Assembly: GCA_036522515.1 (NCBI GenBank)
Contig: DATDFQ010000059.1
Span: forward strand, 1-64,000
From: Bacteroidota bacterium
GTDB taxonomy: Bacteria > Bacteroidota > Ignavibacteria > UBA10030 > SZUA-254
Length of the DNA stretch: 64,000 nucleotides
Direction of reading: 5' to 3'
How positions within the stretch are numbered: position 1 is the first letter of the stretch; each line of letters starts with the position of its first letter. The notes under the pieces are model-generated. The model saw only the letters and a list, made by a program, of their open reading frames with translations, was not told the origin of the DNA and searched no databases. A program made the position numbers and the translations under genes. This document shows positions 44,768-54,076 of this stretch, one piece after another.

Positions 44768-46810
44768 ATGAGCTATCAGGAAAACAACGCCCCGCTCGGA
44801 AATACCGCAGGATCGCTCCGGCCGGTGACCCTGCGTGTGAGGATCGTGCTCGGGTTGATCCTGGCATTCTTCGCGCTGGTGGGATTGCGGCTTGCTCAAG
44901 TCCAGGTCGTGGATTATCAAAAGTACCGCGGCATCGCGCAGAAGCAATACCAGGCGAAGGTCGATCTTCCCGCGGCCCGCGGGACGCTGACGGACCGCAA
45001 CGGCGCGATGATCGCGTCCAACACATCGCTCGTGTCATACGCGGCGGATCCGAAGCTGGCGGCGGACGATGCGAGAGCCATCGCCAGGAGATTTTCCAAG
45101 CTCTTCGGCAAACCGGCGGGCTACTACCTCGAGAAGCTCCGCTCGGACTCCCGGTTCGTCTGGCTCGAACGGCTGGTGAGCGTCAGCAGCCTCAAGAAGA
45201 TCGATCCGCATGAATTTGACGGGCTTGTCGTCCGCTACGAGCCCAAGCGCCTCTACCACGACCAGGTGGCGGGCCAGCTGATCGGCTCCACGGACCTCGA
45301 TAACAAGGGAATCGCGGGGATCGAATCGAAGTTCGACGCGGACCTTCATGGCGTCGAGGGGTGCGTCATTTTTCAGCGCGACGGGCTCGGCCGCGCCCGA
45401 CCGTCCGTCGACTTCCCCCGCGTCGAGCCGGTGAACGGTTCGGATATCTCGCTCACGATCGACATGGAAGTGCAGCAGATCGCCGAACAGGAGCTCAAGA
45501 AGGGCGTCGACCAGTTTAACGCCGACGGCGGGATCACGATCATCATGCGTCCCGGGACGGGCGAAATACTGGCGATGGCGCAATGCCCGACGGTCGATCC
45601 GAACAACTTCAAGAACTATCCCCTCGAGCAGCAACGGCTTCGCGCGGTGACCGATCTCTTCGAGCCGGGATCGGTCTTCAAGATCGTGACCGCGTCGGCT
45701 GCGCTGGAGAACAAGCTTGTCGCGCCCGAGAGACGGTTCTTCGCGGAGAACGGAACGTACGTCGTGCCCGTTCTGAACAGCAAGCCCCGCACGATTGTGG
45801 ACACCCATAAGGAGGGGTGGATCACCTTCATGGAGGCGATGGAGTTTTCGAGCAACATCGTGATGGCAAAAGTGAGCGATATCGTCGGGAGCGAGCGCCT
45901 GTACAAGATGGCGCGGGATTACGGGTTCGGCATTCCCACGAATATCGAACTTCCGGGCGAAGTGAACGGGGTGCTGAAAAAGCCGGCCGATTGGTCCGCA
46001 ACGACACTGAACACCATCGCGTTCGGGTACGAGGTCGGAGTCACGCCGCTGCAGATCGCGACCGCCTATGCCGCCGTCGCGAACGGCGGGATGCTCATGA
46101 AGCCGTACATTTTTGCCAGGGAAACCGACCAGGCGGGGCTCGTCGTCCGTTCCGGACAGCCGGAACAAATCAGGCGCGTGATCTCTCCCGCGACGGCCCG
46201 GACGTTGACGGGATTCTTTGAGGGTGTCGTGACGAAGGGAACGGGAAAGCCCGCGGCGATTCCCGGCGTGAAAATCGCGGGGAAGACGGGCACGTCAAAA
46301 AAGATGGTCCAGGGTCACTATGAACAGGGGAGCTACACCGCGTCGTTTGTCGGGTTCTTCCCCAGCGACGATCCGCGGATTCTCTGCCTCGTGATGCTCG
46401 ACAATCCCCGCGGAGGAAATTACACCGGCGGCGCGACCAGCGCTCCGGTGTTCCGGGCCATCGCCCAGCGCCTCCTGAACCGGTCCGAGCTCTTCGCTCC
46501 CGCGGTGCCGAATAACCAGGTCATCGTGAAAAACACTCCCCGCACCGGGGGCGGCGACGAGAGAGACCGGGACGAGACGGTTGCCGCGGCTCCGGACCGC
46601 CAGGTTGCGGCGGCGGGAATCGTGCCGGATGTGCGCGGATTCAGTTTGCGCCGCGCGGTGAACCTCCTCGGAACCGGAAAGCTCGTGCCGGTGGTGAACG
46701 GCTCCGGCGTCGTGGTGAGCCAGTCTCCCGCGGGGGGATCGTCCGCAAAACCAGGAATGCGAGTTCTCCTCACATGCCAGTCCAAATCGGCCGCCTTCCT
46801 CGGCAATTGA
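44768..46810 (+). CDS. ftsI: Septal peptidoglycan transpeptidase FtsI/PBP3 with C-terminal PASTA domain
   Basis: 680 residues. An N-terminal helix (about 22-42) is followed by a dimerisation domain with ARGTLTDRNG. The transpeptidase has all three motifs: SVFK (S302, K305), SSN (S361-N363) and KTG (K506). A single PASTA domain (about 615-677, VPDVRGFSLRRAVNLL) ends the protein; E. coli FtsI lacks this, but it is seen in FCB and Gram-positive homologues. It cross-links peptidoglycan at the division site. Confidence 0.94.
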   Translation: MSYQENNAPLGNTAGSLRPVTLRVRIVLGLILAFFALVGLRLAQVQVVDYQKYRGIAQKQYQAKVDLPAARGTLTDRNGAMIASNTSLVSYAADPKLAADDARAIARRFSKLFGKPAGYYLEKLRSDSRFVWLERLVSVSSLKKIDPHEFDGLVVRYEPKRLYHDQVAGQLIGSTDLDNKGIAGIESKFDADLHGVEGCVIFQRDGLGRARPSVDFPRVEPVNGSDISLTIDMEVQQIAEQELKKGVDQFNADGGITIIMRPGTGEILAMAQCPTVDPNNFKNYPLEQQRLRAVTDLFEPGSVFKIVTASAALENKLVAPERRFFAENGTYVVPVLNSKPRTIVDTHKEGWITFMEAMEFSSNIVMAKVSDIVGSERLYKMARDYGFGIPTNIELPGEVNGVLKKPADWSATTLNTIAFGYEVGVTPLQIATAYAAVANGGMLMKPYIFARETDQAGLVVRSGQPEQIRRVISPATARTLTGFFEGVVTKGTGKPAAIPGVKIAGKTGTSKKMVQGHYEQGSYTASFVGFFPSDDPRILCLVMLDNPRGGNYTGGATSAPVFRAIAQRLLNRSELFAPAVPNNQVIVKNTPRTGGGDERDRDETVAAAPDRQVAAAGIVPDVRGFSLRRAVNLLGTGKLVPVVNGSGVVVSQSPAGGSSAKPGMRVLLTCQSKSAAFLGN

Positions 46811-46956
46811 AACGCGGCGCGGCGATCGGCCGGTGATTGGCCAGAGATCGGAACGACATGAATTGGAATCGAAACTGCGGCGGGGAATCGGGAGAGGTCG
46901 AGATTGCGCCGCAGTCCCCGATTGAGGAATACAGGGTCTGGAATGAAGCGTGTCCC

Positions 46957-48462
46957 ATGATGTTATCGAAGTTGCTCGAAGGAGTGACCGTCGCCAAGAT
47001 GTTCCAGACGATGTACGGCCAGATGGTCGTCACCCACGACGTCGAGGTTCACGCTCTCCAATACGATTCGAGGAAGGTCGAGAGGGGAGACCTTTTCGTG
47101 GCGCTCCGCGGAAGCGCGCAGGACGGGCACCGGTTTATTGCCGGCGCGGTGGAGAGAGGGGCAAAAGTGGTTGTGCTGGAGGACGACCGGGCGCTGCCGG
47201 ATTCGTACTTCATGCACGCGGGCGTCGCAAAAGTCGTCGTACCGGATTCGAGGATTGCTCTCGCGCAGCTCTCGGCCGCTTTTTACGGCAACCCCTCCCG
47301 CGGGCTCGAGCTCGTCGGGGTGACGGGAACGAACGGAAAAACGACAACCGCGTACCTGTTGAAATCGATACTCGAATCGCGGGGATCGAAGGCGGGGCTC
47401 ATCGGTACCATCGAGTATGCGATCGGCGACCGGGTGGTGCCCGCGACGCACACGACGCCTGAATCGCTGGAGCTGAACGGGCTGCTCTCACAAATGCTGG
47501 GCGAGGGCTGCTCGGCGGTTGTGATGGAAGTGTCGTCGCACGCGTTGGAGCAGAGGAGGGTCTACGGACTCGGTTATCGCGCCGCGGTCTTCACGAACCT
47601 GACGCAGGATCATCTAGATTATCACGGCACAATGGAACGCTACTTTGAAGCAAAAAAAATCCTGTTCGAGAACCTTGACCCCGGCGCCTGGGCCGTCGTC
47701 AATCTCGACGACGAGTGGGGCGGGAAGATGCTCGCAGCCGCGAGGGGCAACAAGTTGACCTTTGGGATTCAAAGCGCGGCCGACGTCCGTGCCACGAAAA
47801 TATCGCTTTCGATGAGGGGGACGGCATTCACCATCGCCCACTCCGGCGAGGAGACCGCGATCGAGACGCCGCTGGTCGGAAGGTTCAACGTCAGCAATAT
47901 CCTTGCGGCCTTCGGAACGGGCATCGCGCTCGGAATTCCGAAGCCGGCCATGCAGAAGGCGATCGGCACGATGAATCGGGTGCGCGGGCGGTTCGAGACC
48001 GTCGCCTCCCCGAAAGGCTGGACGGCCGTGATCGATTATGCGCATACGCCCGATGCGCTCGAGAAAACGCTCGCCGCGGTGCGCGACGTGGTCGGCACGG
48101 GCGGCGGCAGAATCGTCACCGTCTTCGGGTGCGGCGGAAACCGCGACCGGACGAAGCGGCCGAAGATGGCCCGGGTGGCGACCGGGATGAGCGACATCAC
48201 GGTCGTCACGTCGGACAATCCCCGGCAGGAAGATCCGGAACGGATTATCGACGAGATCATGACGGGAGTGCGTCCCGGATCGACGACGTACAGGGAAACC
48301 GACCGGAAGGAGGCCATCGGAACGGCGCTCCGGTTGGCCGCCAAGGGGGATGTTGTGCTGATCGCAGGAAAGGGGCACGAGGACTACCAGGTCATCGGCG
48401 ACCGGAAGATCCATTTCAGCGACCGGGAAGTCGTCGATGCATTCGTCCGTTCGCAGGCATGA
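46957..48462 (+). CDS. murE: UDP-MurNAc-tripeptide ligase MurE
   Basis: About 501 residues from ATG 46957 (MMLSKLLEGV). The ATP site is VGVTGTNGKTTTAYLL, with THTTPESLELNGLL and EVSSHALEQRRVYGL. The substrate segment SDNPRQEDP fits enzymes that add meso-diaminopimelate (DNPR). The open frame extends upstream to TTG 46837, but the added 40 residues are not family-like, and MurE length favours 46957. A five-codon frame (ATG 46943) ends across this start. murF follows with a four-base overlap. Confidence 0.94.
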   Translation: MMLSKLLEGVTVAKMFQTMYGQMVVTHDVEVHALQYDSRKVERGDLFVALRGSAQDGHRFIAGAVERGAKVVVLEDDRALPDSYFMHAGVAKVVVPDSRIALAQLSAAFYGNPSRGLELVGVTGTNGKTTTAYLLKSILESRGSKAGLIGTIEYAIGDRVVPATHTTPESLELNGLLSQMLGEGCSAVVMEVSSHALEQRRVYGLGYRAAVFTNLTQDHLDYHGTMERYFEAKKILFENLDPGAWAVVNLDDEWGGKMLAAARGNKLTFGIQSAADVRATKISLSMRGTAFTIAHSGEETAIETPLVGRFNVSNILAAFGTGIALGIPKPAMQKAIGTMNRVRGRFETVASPKGWTAVIDYAHTPDALEKTLAAVRDVVGTGGGRIVTVFGCGGNRDRTKRPKMARVATGMSDITVVTSDNPRQEDPERIIDEIMTGVRPGSTTYRETDRKEAIGTALRLAAKGDVVLIAGKGHEDYQVIGDRKIHFSDREVVDAFVRSQA

Positions 48463-49844
48463 AGCTGTCGCTCTCCGACCTGCTCGGCATCGAGCACACC
48501 GCGATGTGGAATATCGACGGGCTCCGGAGGAAATCGTTTACGGATGTTTCGACAGACTCCCGGTCGGTGAATGAAGGAGAGCTCTTCGTCGCCATCCGGG
48601 GCGAGAGTTTCGACGGCCATCAGTTCGTCGAAACCGCTTTCCGGCGCGGGGCTGCCTGCGCGGTCGTCGACCGGAGGGCGAATATTCACGCGTACCGGAA
48701 GCGTCCGTTCCTTGTCGTCCACGACACCACGAAGGCGCTCGGCGGACTGGCGCACGCGTACCGGAAGAAATTCGACATCCCGTTCCTCGCGGTTGCGGGG
48801 AGCAACGGCAAGACGACGACGAAAGAAATGATCACGAACGTACTCCGATCCCGGTATTCCGTGCTCAGCACGGAAGGGAACCTGAACAACCATATCGGCG
48901 TCCCGCAGACGCTCTTCCGGCTGAACCGGCGCCATGAGTTCGCGGTGGTTGAGATCGGGACGAACCACTTCGGCGAGCTGGATCATCTCTGCTCCATACT
49001 CGATCCGACCCACGGAGTGATCACGAACATCGGCCGGGAACACCTGGAGTTTTTTAGATCATTGAGCGGGGTTGCCCGGGCCGAAGGCGAGCTGTTCGAC
49101 GCGCTGCGGCCCCGGGGGACGGGGTTTGTCAATGCCGACGATCCCCGGATCCGAACCATCGCGCAGAAGCTCCGGAGAAAGGTCTCCTACGGCTTCACCG
49201 CGGGAAGCGTGCGCGGGACCCTTGCCGGGATCGGGCCGGACGGGTGCGCGACATTCCTGGTAAAGGCGCGCTCGCGGAGGGCGTTCAAGGTCGCCCTCAG
49301 GACGCCGGGGCTTCACGCCGCGGTCAACGCGCTTGCGGCCGCCGCCGTCGGCTTGTCCTTCGATGTTCCGCCCCGGGAAATCGGCCGGGCGCTCGGAACG
49401 TTTTCGAGTGTGGGCAAAAGAATGGAAGTGCTGCGCTCGTCCGGGCTGACGATTTTGAACGACACCTATAATGCGAACCCCGATTCCGTGCTGACCGCGC
49501 TCCGGACGCTGGAGGGGATGAAGACGAGCGGCAGGAAGATTGTCGTCCTCGCAGACATGCTTGAGCTGGGCGAATCGTCCCGGACCGAGCATGAGCGAAT
49601 CGGAAAGGCAGTGGGCAGGATGGGAATCGACGCCCTGTTCACGTTCGGAAAGGGAGCGGCCGCCATTCATGAAAGCGCCGCGATCCGGACCCGCCGGCAC
49701 TTCGGAACAAAAGGCGAATTATCGAGGGCGCTTCTCGCCCTCGCGGCCGAACCCGACATTATTCTCATCAAAGGATCGCGCGGCATGAAAATGGAAGAGG
49801 TGACAATGGCACTGCAACAACGGCGCGGGGGAAAAGCGAAATGA
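48459..49844 (+). CDS. murF: UDP-MurNAc-tripeptide-D-Ala-D-Ala ligase MurF
   Basis: 461 residues from ATG 48459, whose ATGA overlaps the murE stop. The ATP site is VAGSNGKTTTKEMI, followed by STEGNLNNHIGVP, EIGTNHFGE and the C-terminal NDTYNANPDS motif. It adds D-Ala-D-Ala to complete the cytoplasmic pentapeptide precursor. The frame is open far upstream inside murE, but the family start is clear. Its end overlaps the next, non-dcw gene. Confidence 0.95.
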   Translation: MKLSLSDLLGIEHTAMWNIDGLRRKSFTDVSTDSRSVNEGELFVAIRGESFDGHQFVETAFRRGAACAVVDRRANIHAYRKRPFLVVHDTTKALGGLAHAYRKKFDIPFLAVAGSNGKTTTKEMITNVLRSRYSVLSTEGNLNNHIGVPQTLFRLNRRHEFAVVEIGTNHFGELDHLCSILDPTHGVITNIGREHLEFFRSLSGVARAEGELFDALRPRGTGFVNADDPRIRTIAQKLRRKVSYGFTAGSVRGTLAGIGPDGCATFLVKARSRRAFKVALRTPGLHAAVNALAAAAVGLSFDVPPREIGRALGTFSSVGKRMEVLRSSGLTILNDTYNANPDSVLTALRTLEGMKTSGRKIVVLADMLELGESSRTEHERIGKAVGRMGIDALFTFGKGAAAIHESAAIRTRRHFGTKGELSRALLALAAEPDIILIKGSRGMKMEEVTMALQQRRGGKAK

Positions 49845-50344
49845 AGCGAGTTCTTTTCGTGGTATTATTAAGCGTCTCCATGCTCGGAACGATGCAGCGC
49901 CGCGCCGATTTCGGCGGGACCTGGAAGATGGCGATCGTGAAGAGCAAGAACCTCCCGCCCTCCTTTAAGAATCTGAAGGTCTATCAGATGAACATTCAGC
50001 AGACCCCGGATTCGATGACCGTGATCGTCGGGTTCGAAGGGATGGGCCAGAAGGTCGTTCTTCCCCCGTCGGTCTACGTCTTCGACGGGAACGAACGGTA
50101 CCGGGAAGACACCGCGCGTGGTTCGAAGCGGTGGACCAAATCGACCTGGACGACGACCGGGCAAAAACTGATCATGACGAGCCGGGTCATTCAAAGCCGG
50201 CCGGGGCGGGAAAGCCGTTATACGGAGACCGACACCTGGGAGTTGACCGGCAGCTCCACGCTCCGGCTTCACGTTGACCAAAAATTTGAGGGGAAGGATT
50301 CGACGAACAGCGAGATACGGGTCTTTCGTCGCGTAGGGAAGTAA
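49841..50344 (+). CDS. Exported lipocalin-like small protein inside the dcw cluster
   Basis: 167 residues. A signal peptide (about 1-22) is followed by FGGTWKM, a GTW start like that of lipocalin-type beta-barrels, and a predominantly beta sequence (YQMNIQQTPDSMTVIVGF, ETDTWELTGSSTLRLHV). No known dcw gene matches. It overlaps the murF stop by four bases and the mraY ATG by one base, so it is translated as part of the cluster. A periplasmic role tied to cell-wall growth is inferred from position only. Confidence 0.72.
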   Translation: MKRVLFVVLLSVSMLGTMQRRADFGGTWKMAIVKSKNLPPSFKNLKVYQMNIQQTPDSMTVIVGFEGMGQKVVLPPSVYVFDGNERYREDTARGSKRWTKSTWTTTGQKLIMTSRVIQSRPGRESRYTETDTWELTGSSTLRLHVDQKFEGKDSTNSEIRVFRRVGK

Positions 50345-51468
50345 TGCTCTATTATTTTCTTGAATATATCCGTCACAAGTACAGCCCGCCGGGATTCGGG
50401 ATGTTCCGGTATATCACCGTCCGGGCCGGCGCCGCAGCGATAACGGCACTGATCATCTCCTTCTGGCTCGGGCCGAAGATCATCCGCATGCTGAAGGAGC
50501 ATCAGATCGGGGAAGCGGCGAAGCTCGAGGCCCCGAAGTCGCATCTCAGCAAGGCCGGGACGCCGACCATGGGAGGGCTCATCCTCCTGGCAGCGATCCT
50601 CGTGCCGGCGGCGCTCTGGGCGGACATCAAGAACGGCTATGTCTTTCTCATCCTGGTCGTCACCGCCTCCCTCGGGGCGGTCGGGTTCCTGGATGATTAC
50701 CTGAAGGTCGTCCGGAAGAAACGAAAAGGGTTGATCGAAGAATACAAGCTCATCGGCCAGATCGCCGTCGGGTTGTTCGTCGGATGCGTGATTTATTTCT
50801 ATCCCAACTACATCGACCCCGACCTCTGGAAGATCAAATCGAGCACGACGGTCCCGTTTTTCAAACATATGGAAATCGACTTCCAGTGGTTCTACATCCC
50901 GATGGTCATTTTCGTGATCACCGCGACCAGCAACGCGGTCAACCTCACCGACGGCCTCGACGGGCTGGCGGCCGGGACCGTCGGCATCGTGGTCCTGACG
51001 CTTGCGGTCATGAGCTACGTTTCGGGGAATGCCGTCCTGAGCCAGTACCTGACCATCCCGTATCTGCGCGGCACGGGAGAACTCAGCATTTACTGCGCCG
51101 CGCTGGTGGGGGGAGTCCTCGGGTTCCTCTGGTTTAACGCATACCCCGCGCAGGTGTTCATGGGCGACACGGGATCGCTCGCGCTGGGCGGGGCCGTCGG
51201 CGCGCTTTGCGTGTTGATTAGAAAGGAACTGCTCCTGCCGACGCTGGGCGGAGTGTTCCTGGTCGAGACTCTCTCGGTGATCATTCAGCGGTACTACTAC
51301 AAGTACACGAGGCGGAAGTACGGCGAAGGCAGGCGCATCTTCAAGATGGCGCCGCTCCATCATCATTTCGAAATGCAGGGGTGGCCCGAGCCGAAAATCG
51401 TCACACGCTTTTACATTATGGCGATCCTGCTCATGATCCTGAGCCTTGCGACGTTCAAAGTCCGATGA
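50344..51468 (+). CDS. mraY: Phospho-MurNAc-pentapeptide transferase MraY
   Basis: 374 residues, about ten transmembrane helices. Hallmarks are KAGTPTMGGLILL, GFLDDYLKV, the NAVNLTDGLDGLAAG catalytic loop, FNAYPAQVFMGDTGSLALGG and the HHHFE motif near the end (MAPLHHHFEMQGWPE). It makes lipid I from UDP-MurNAc-pentapeptide and undecaprenyl phosphate. TAATG joins it to the preceding gene and ATGATGA to murD. Confidence 0.97.
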   Translation: MLYYFLEYIRHKYSPPGFGMFRYITVRAGAAAITALIISFWLGPKIIRMLKEHQIGEAAKLEAPKSHLSKAGTPTMGGLILLAAILVPAALWADIKNGYVFLILVVTASLGAVGFLDDYLKVVRKKRKGLIEEYKLIGQIAVGLFVGCVIYFYPNYIDPDLWKIKSSTTVPFFKHMEIDFQWFYIPMVIFVITATSNAVNLTDGLDGLAAGTVGIVVLTLAVMSYVSGNAVLSQYLTIPYLRGTGELSIYCAALVGGVLGFLWFNAYPAQVFMGDTGSLALGGAVGALCVLIRKELLLPTLGGVFLVETLSVIIQRYYYKYTRRKYGEGRRIFKMAPLHHHFEMQGWPEPKIVTRFYIMAILLMILSLATFKVR

Positions 51469-52898
51469 TGAACTGTGACGGGGCGACAATCGGCGGCGGG
51501 GAATCGATACAGGAACTTGACTACGACGAGACGATGACGGACCGGTCGGTGCAGGGGAAACATATTTCAGTTCTCGGCGCGGCGCGAAGCGGCGTGGCGG
51601 TGGCCCGTCTCCTGCAGCGGAACGGAGCCGACGTGTTCGTGAGCGACAGCGGCCCCGCCTCGCGGCTCGAGCCGCAGCTCTCGGAGTTGCGCGCGCTCGG
51701 AATCCCGTACGAGACCGGGGCGCACGGCCCGAAGGTGCTGGATGCGGACCTGCTCGCGATCAGCCCGGGCGTGCCCTCGAACCTCCCGGTCGTCCAGCAG
51801 GCAGAGTCGCGCGGCCTGCGCGTCCTGAGCGAGCTGGAGATAGCTAGCTGGTTTTGCCCGGCCCCGATGGTCGCGGTGACGGGAACAAACGGAAAAACGA
51901 CTACGACAACGCTGATCGGCAGAATGCTCCACGACGCAAAGAGGAAGAACGTGGTGGCGGGCAATATCGGCACCGCCTTTTCGGCGGCGGTGGATGAACT
52001 CGACAAAGATTCGGTGGCGGTGCTCGAGGTGAGCAGCTTTCAACTTGATCACACCGAAAGCTTTCACCCCGCGGTCTCGATCATTCTGAATATTACTCCG
52101 GATCATCTCGACCGGTATGAGCGGGACTTCGACCGCTACGCCGCCTCGAAATGCCGCGTGTTCGAACACCAGACGGCCGAAGATGTGCTGATCGTGAACG
52201 CCGACGATCCGGGAACGCGCGATCAGATACGGCGGAGGCAACCGCTGCCCGTCCGGATCCTTGAGTTCGGTCTCGCGCAAGGGCCGGGCGAGGGCGCGTT
52301 CGTCGAAAATGGTGATCTCGTCGTGTTGCTCGGCGGGGTGCGGACTCCCATCGTCGCCGCGTCCGATATCAGCATCCGTGGGGTTCATAACCTCTATAAC
52401 GCGATGGCGGCGACGCTCGCGGCGAAGGTGCTCGGCGTGTCCGCTCCGTCTCTCAGGGCGACGCTGAAAAACTTCAAGGGCGTCGAGCACCGGCTCGAAT
52501 TCGTCCGGGAAACCGGGGGAGTCAGATATGTGAACGACTCGAAGGCGACGAACATCGATTCCGTCTGGTACGCCCTGCAGGCGTTCGAGGAGCCGATCGT
52601 CCTTCTGCTCGGCGGACGGGACAAGGGGAACGATTACTCGAAGCTCTACGAGCTCGTGGACAAACATGTCAAAGCGATCGTGGCGATCGGTGAGTCGGCG
52701 GAGAAGGTAAGAACCGCGTTTGAGAGCCGGAAGAAAGTCGTGACGGCCGGCTCGATGGAAGATGCGGTCCGGGCGGCGCGGTCGCTCGCCTCGCGGGGCG
52801 ATGTCGTGCTTCTCTCGCCCGCGTGCGCCTCGTTCGACTGGTTCGAGAACTACGAACAGCGGGGACGCGTCTTTAAAGAAATAGTCAATTCATTATGA
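51465..52898 (+). CDS. murD: UDP-MurNAc-L-Ala D-Glu ligase MurD
   Basis: 477 residues from ATG 51465, which overlaps the mraY stop; ATG 51534 (MTDRSVQGKHISVLG) would give 454 residues, closer to the family mean, so the start is open. Domain 1 has VLGAARSGVAVARLL, the ATP site is VAVTGTNGKTTTTT, then EVSSFQLDHTESF and a C-terminal YVNDSKATNIDS with LLGGRDKG. It adds D-Glu to UDP-MurNAc-L-Ala. ftsW follows after ten bases. Confidence 0.95.
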   Translation: MMNCDGATIGGGESIQELDYDETMTDRSVQGKHISVLGAARSGVAVARLLQRNGADVFVSDSGPASRLEPQLSELRALGIPYETGAHGPKVLDADLLAISPGVPSNLPVVQQAESRGLRVLSELEIASWFCPAPMVAVTGTNGKTTTTTLIGRMLHDAKRKNVVAGNIGTAFSAAVDELDKDSVAVLEVSSFQLDHTESFHPAVSIILNITPDHLDRYERDFDRYAASKCRVFEHQTAEDVLIVNADDPGTRDQIRRRQPLPVRILEFGLAQGPGEGAFVENGDLVVLLGGVRTPIVAASDISIRGVHNLYNAMAATLAAKVLGVSAPSLRATLKNFKGVEHRLEFVRETGGVRYVNDSKATNIDSVWYALQAFEEPIVLLLGGRDKGNDYSKLYELVDKHVKAIVAIGESAEKVRTAFESRKKVVTAGSMEDAVRAARSLASRGDVVLLSPACASFDWFENYEQRGRVFKEIVNSL

Positions 52899-52908
52899 GG
52901 AACAGGGT

Positions 52909-54075
52909 TTGAAATTTCATCGCAACCACGTCGATTTCGCGATGCTCGTCGCCGTCCTGGCGCTCATGCTTCTGAGCCTCGGGGTGGTTTACAGCGCGTC
53001 GGCAAGCTACGCGCTCGCGAAGTACGGGGAGAGCGAGCGGATGCTGACGAGCCATGCCCTGAAGGTGCTTCTCGGAATGCTCGGCCTCTTCATCGGATTG
53101 CGGGTCGATTACCACAAATTGCAGCGCCTGACAAAGTGGGGCGTGGCCGCGGCGGTGGCGTTGCTCTTCGTGACCCTGGTCCTCGGGGGTGAGGCGAAAG
53201 GCGCGACCAGATGGCTCCGGTACAGCAGCATCGGGTTCCAGCCGTCGGAATTCGCGAAGTACGCGCTGCTCTTTCATCTGTGCTCGCTGATTGCGACCAA
53301 GGGAGACCTGATACGGGATTTTAAACGGGGGTTTATCCCGATGATGGTCTGGATCGGACTCGTCACATCGCTCGTCATGCTGCAGCCGAATTTCAGCATG
53401 GGCGTTATGATCTTCTTCCTGAGCCTCATCATGCTGTTCATCGGCCGGGCCAAATTCTCGCACCTGGCCATTACGTTCGCCATTCTTACGCCGATCCTGA
53501 TACTCTATCTCCTGAGCGCGGAGTACCGGCGCGCGCGCATCATGGCCTTCCTCGGCGGGAGCGGAGGGGGGGCGCGATCGAGTTACCAGTCCTCGCAGGG
53601 AATCCTCGGGTTCGGCAACGGAGGGATCTTTGGGGTCGGTCCGGGGGAAAGCAAGCAGCGTGATTTTTTCCTCCCCGAATCGTACGGGGACTTTGTCTTC
53701 TCCATCGTCGGCGAGGAGTACGGGTTCGTCGGGACGATGTTCTGCCTGCTTCTCTTCCTGACGATCGCGTTCAGGGGATTCAGGATCGCCCGGTTCGCAC
53801 GCGATATCTTCGGAAGGAACCTCGCGATCGCCGTTACGTGCGCCATCACGTTTTATGCGTTGATCAATGCCGGCGTCACGCTCGGCATTCTTCCCACGAC
53901 GGGCCTGCCGATGCCGTTCGTGAGTTACGGAGGGTCGTCGATGGTCTTCTCGGCGTGTGCGATAGGAGTCTTACTGAATATTTCATCGCAAACGGATCTG
54001 CACCCGAGGGCGAGGCAGGTTCCCGTGGTCGGCTCCGTGAATGCCGGCGATGCAAATGTCGGGAAGGTCTACTGA
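52909..54075 (+). CDS. ftsW: Septal SEDS glycosyltransferase FtsW
   Basis: 388 residues, ten hydrophobic helices. The start is TTG 52909 with AGGAACAGGG just upstream; no ATG is available. SEDS motifs are present: KGATRWL with GFQPSEFAK, IFGVGPGESKQRDFFLPESYGDFVFSIVGEE (in parts) and MPFVSYGGSSM near the end. It polymerises lipid II at the septum with FtsI. The murG start lies directly after its stop. Confidence 0.95.
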   Translation: MKFHRNHVDFAMLVAVLALMLLSLGVVYSASASYALAKYGESERMLTSHALKVLLGMLGLFIGLRVDYHKLQRLTKWGVAAAVALLFVTLVLGGEAKGATRWLRYSSIGFQPSEFAKYALLFHLCSLIATKGDLIRDFKRGFIPMMVWIGLVTSLVMLQPNFSMGVMIFFLSLIMLFIGRAKFSHLAITFAILTPILILYLLSAEYRRARIMAFLGGSGGGARSSYQSSQGILGFGNGGIFGVGPGESKQRDFFLPESYGDFVFSIVGEEYGFVGTMFCLLLFLTIAFRGFRIARFARDIFGRNLAIAVTCAITFYALINAGVTLGILPTTGLPMPFVSYGGSSMVFSACAIGVLLNISSQTDLHPRARQVPVVGSVNAGDANVGKVY

Positions 54076-54076
54076 T

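Noticed and set aside
47715-48458. N-terminal extension of murF into murE
   Set aside because: The frame is open but it is the out-of-frame shadow of murE. The MurF domain begins at ATG 48459.
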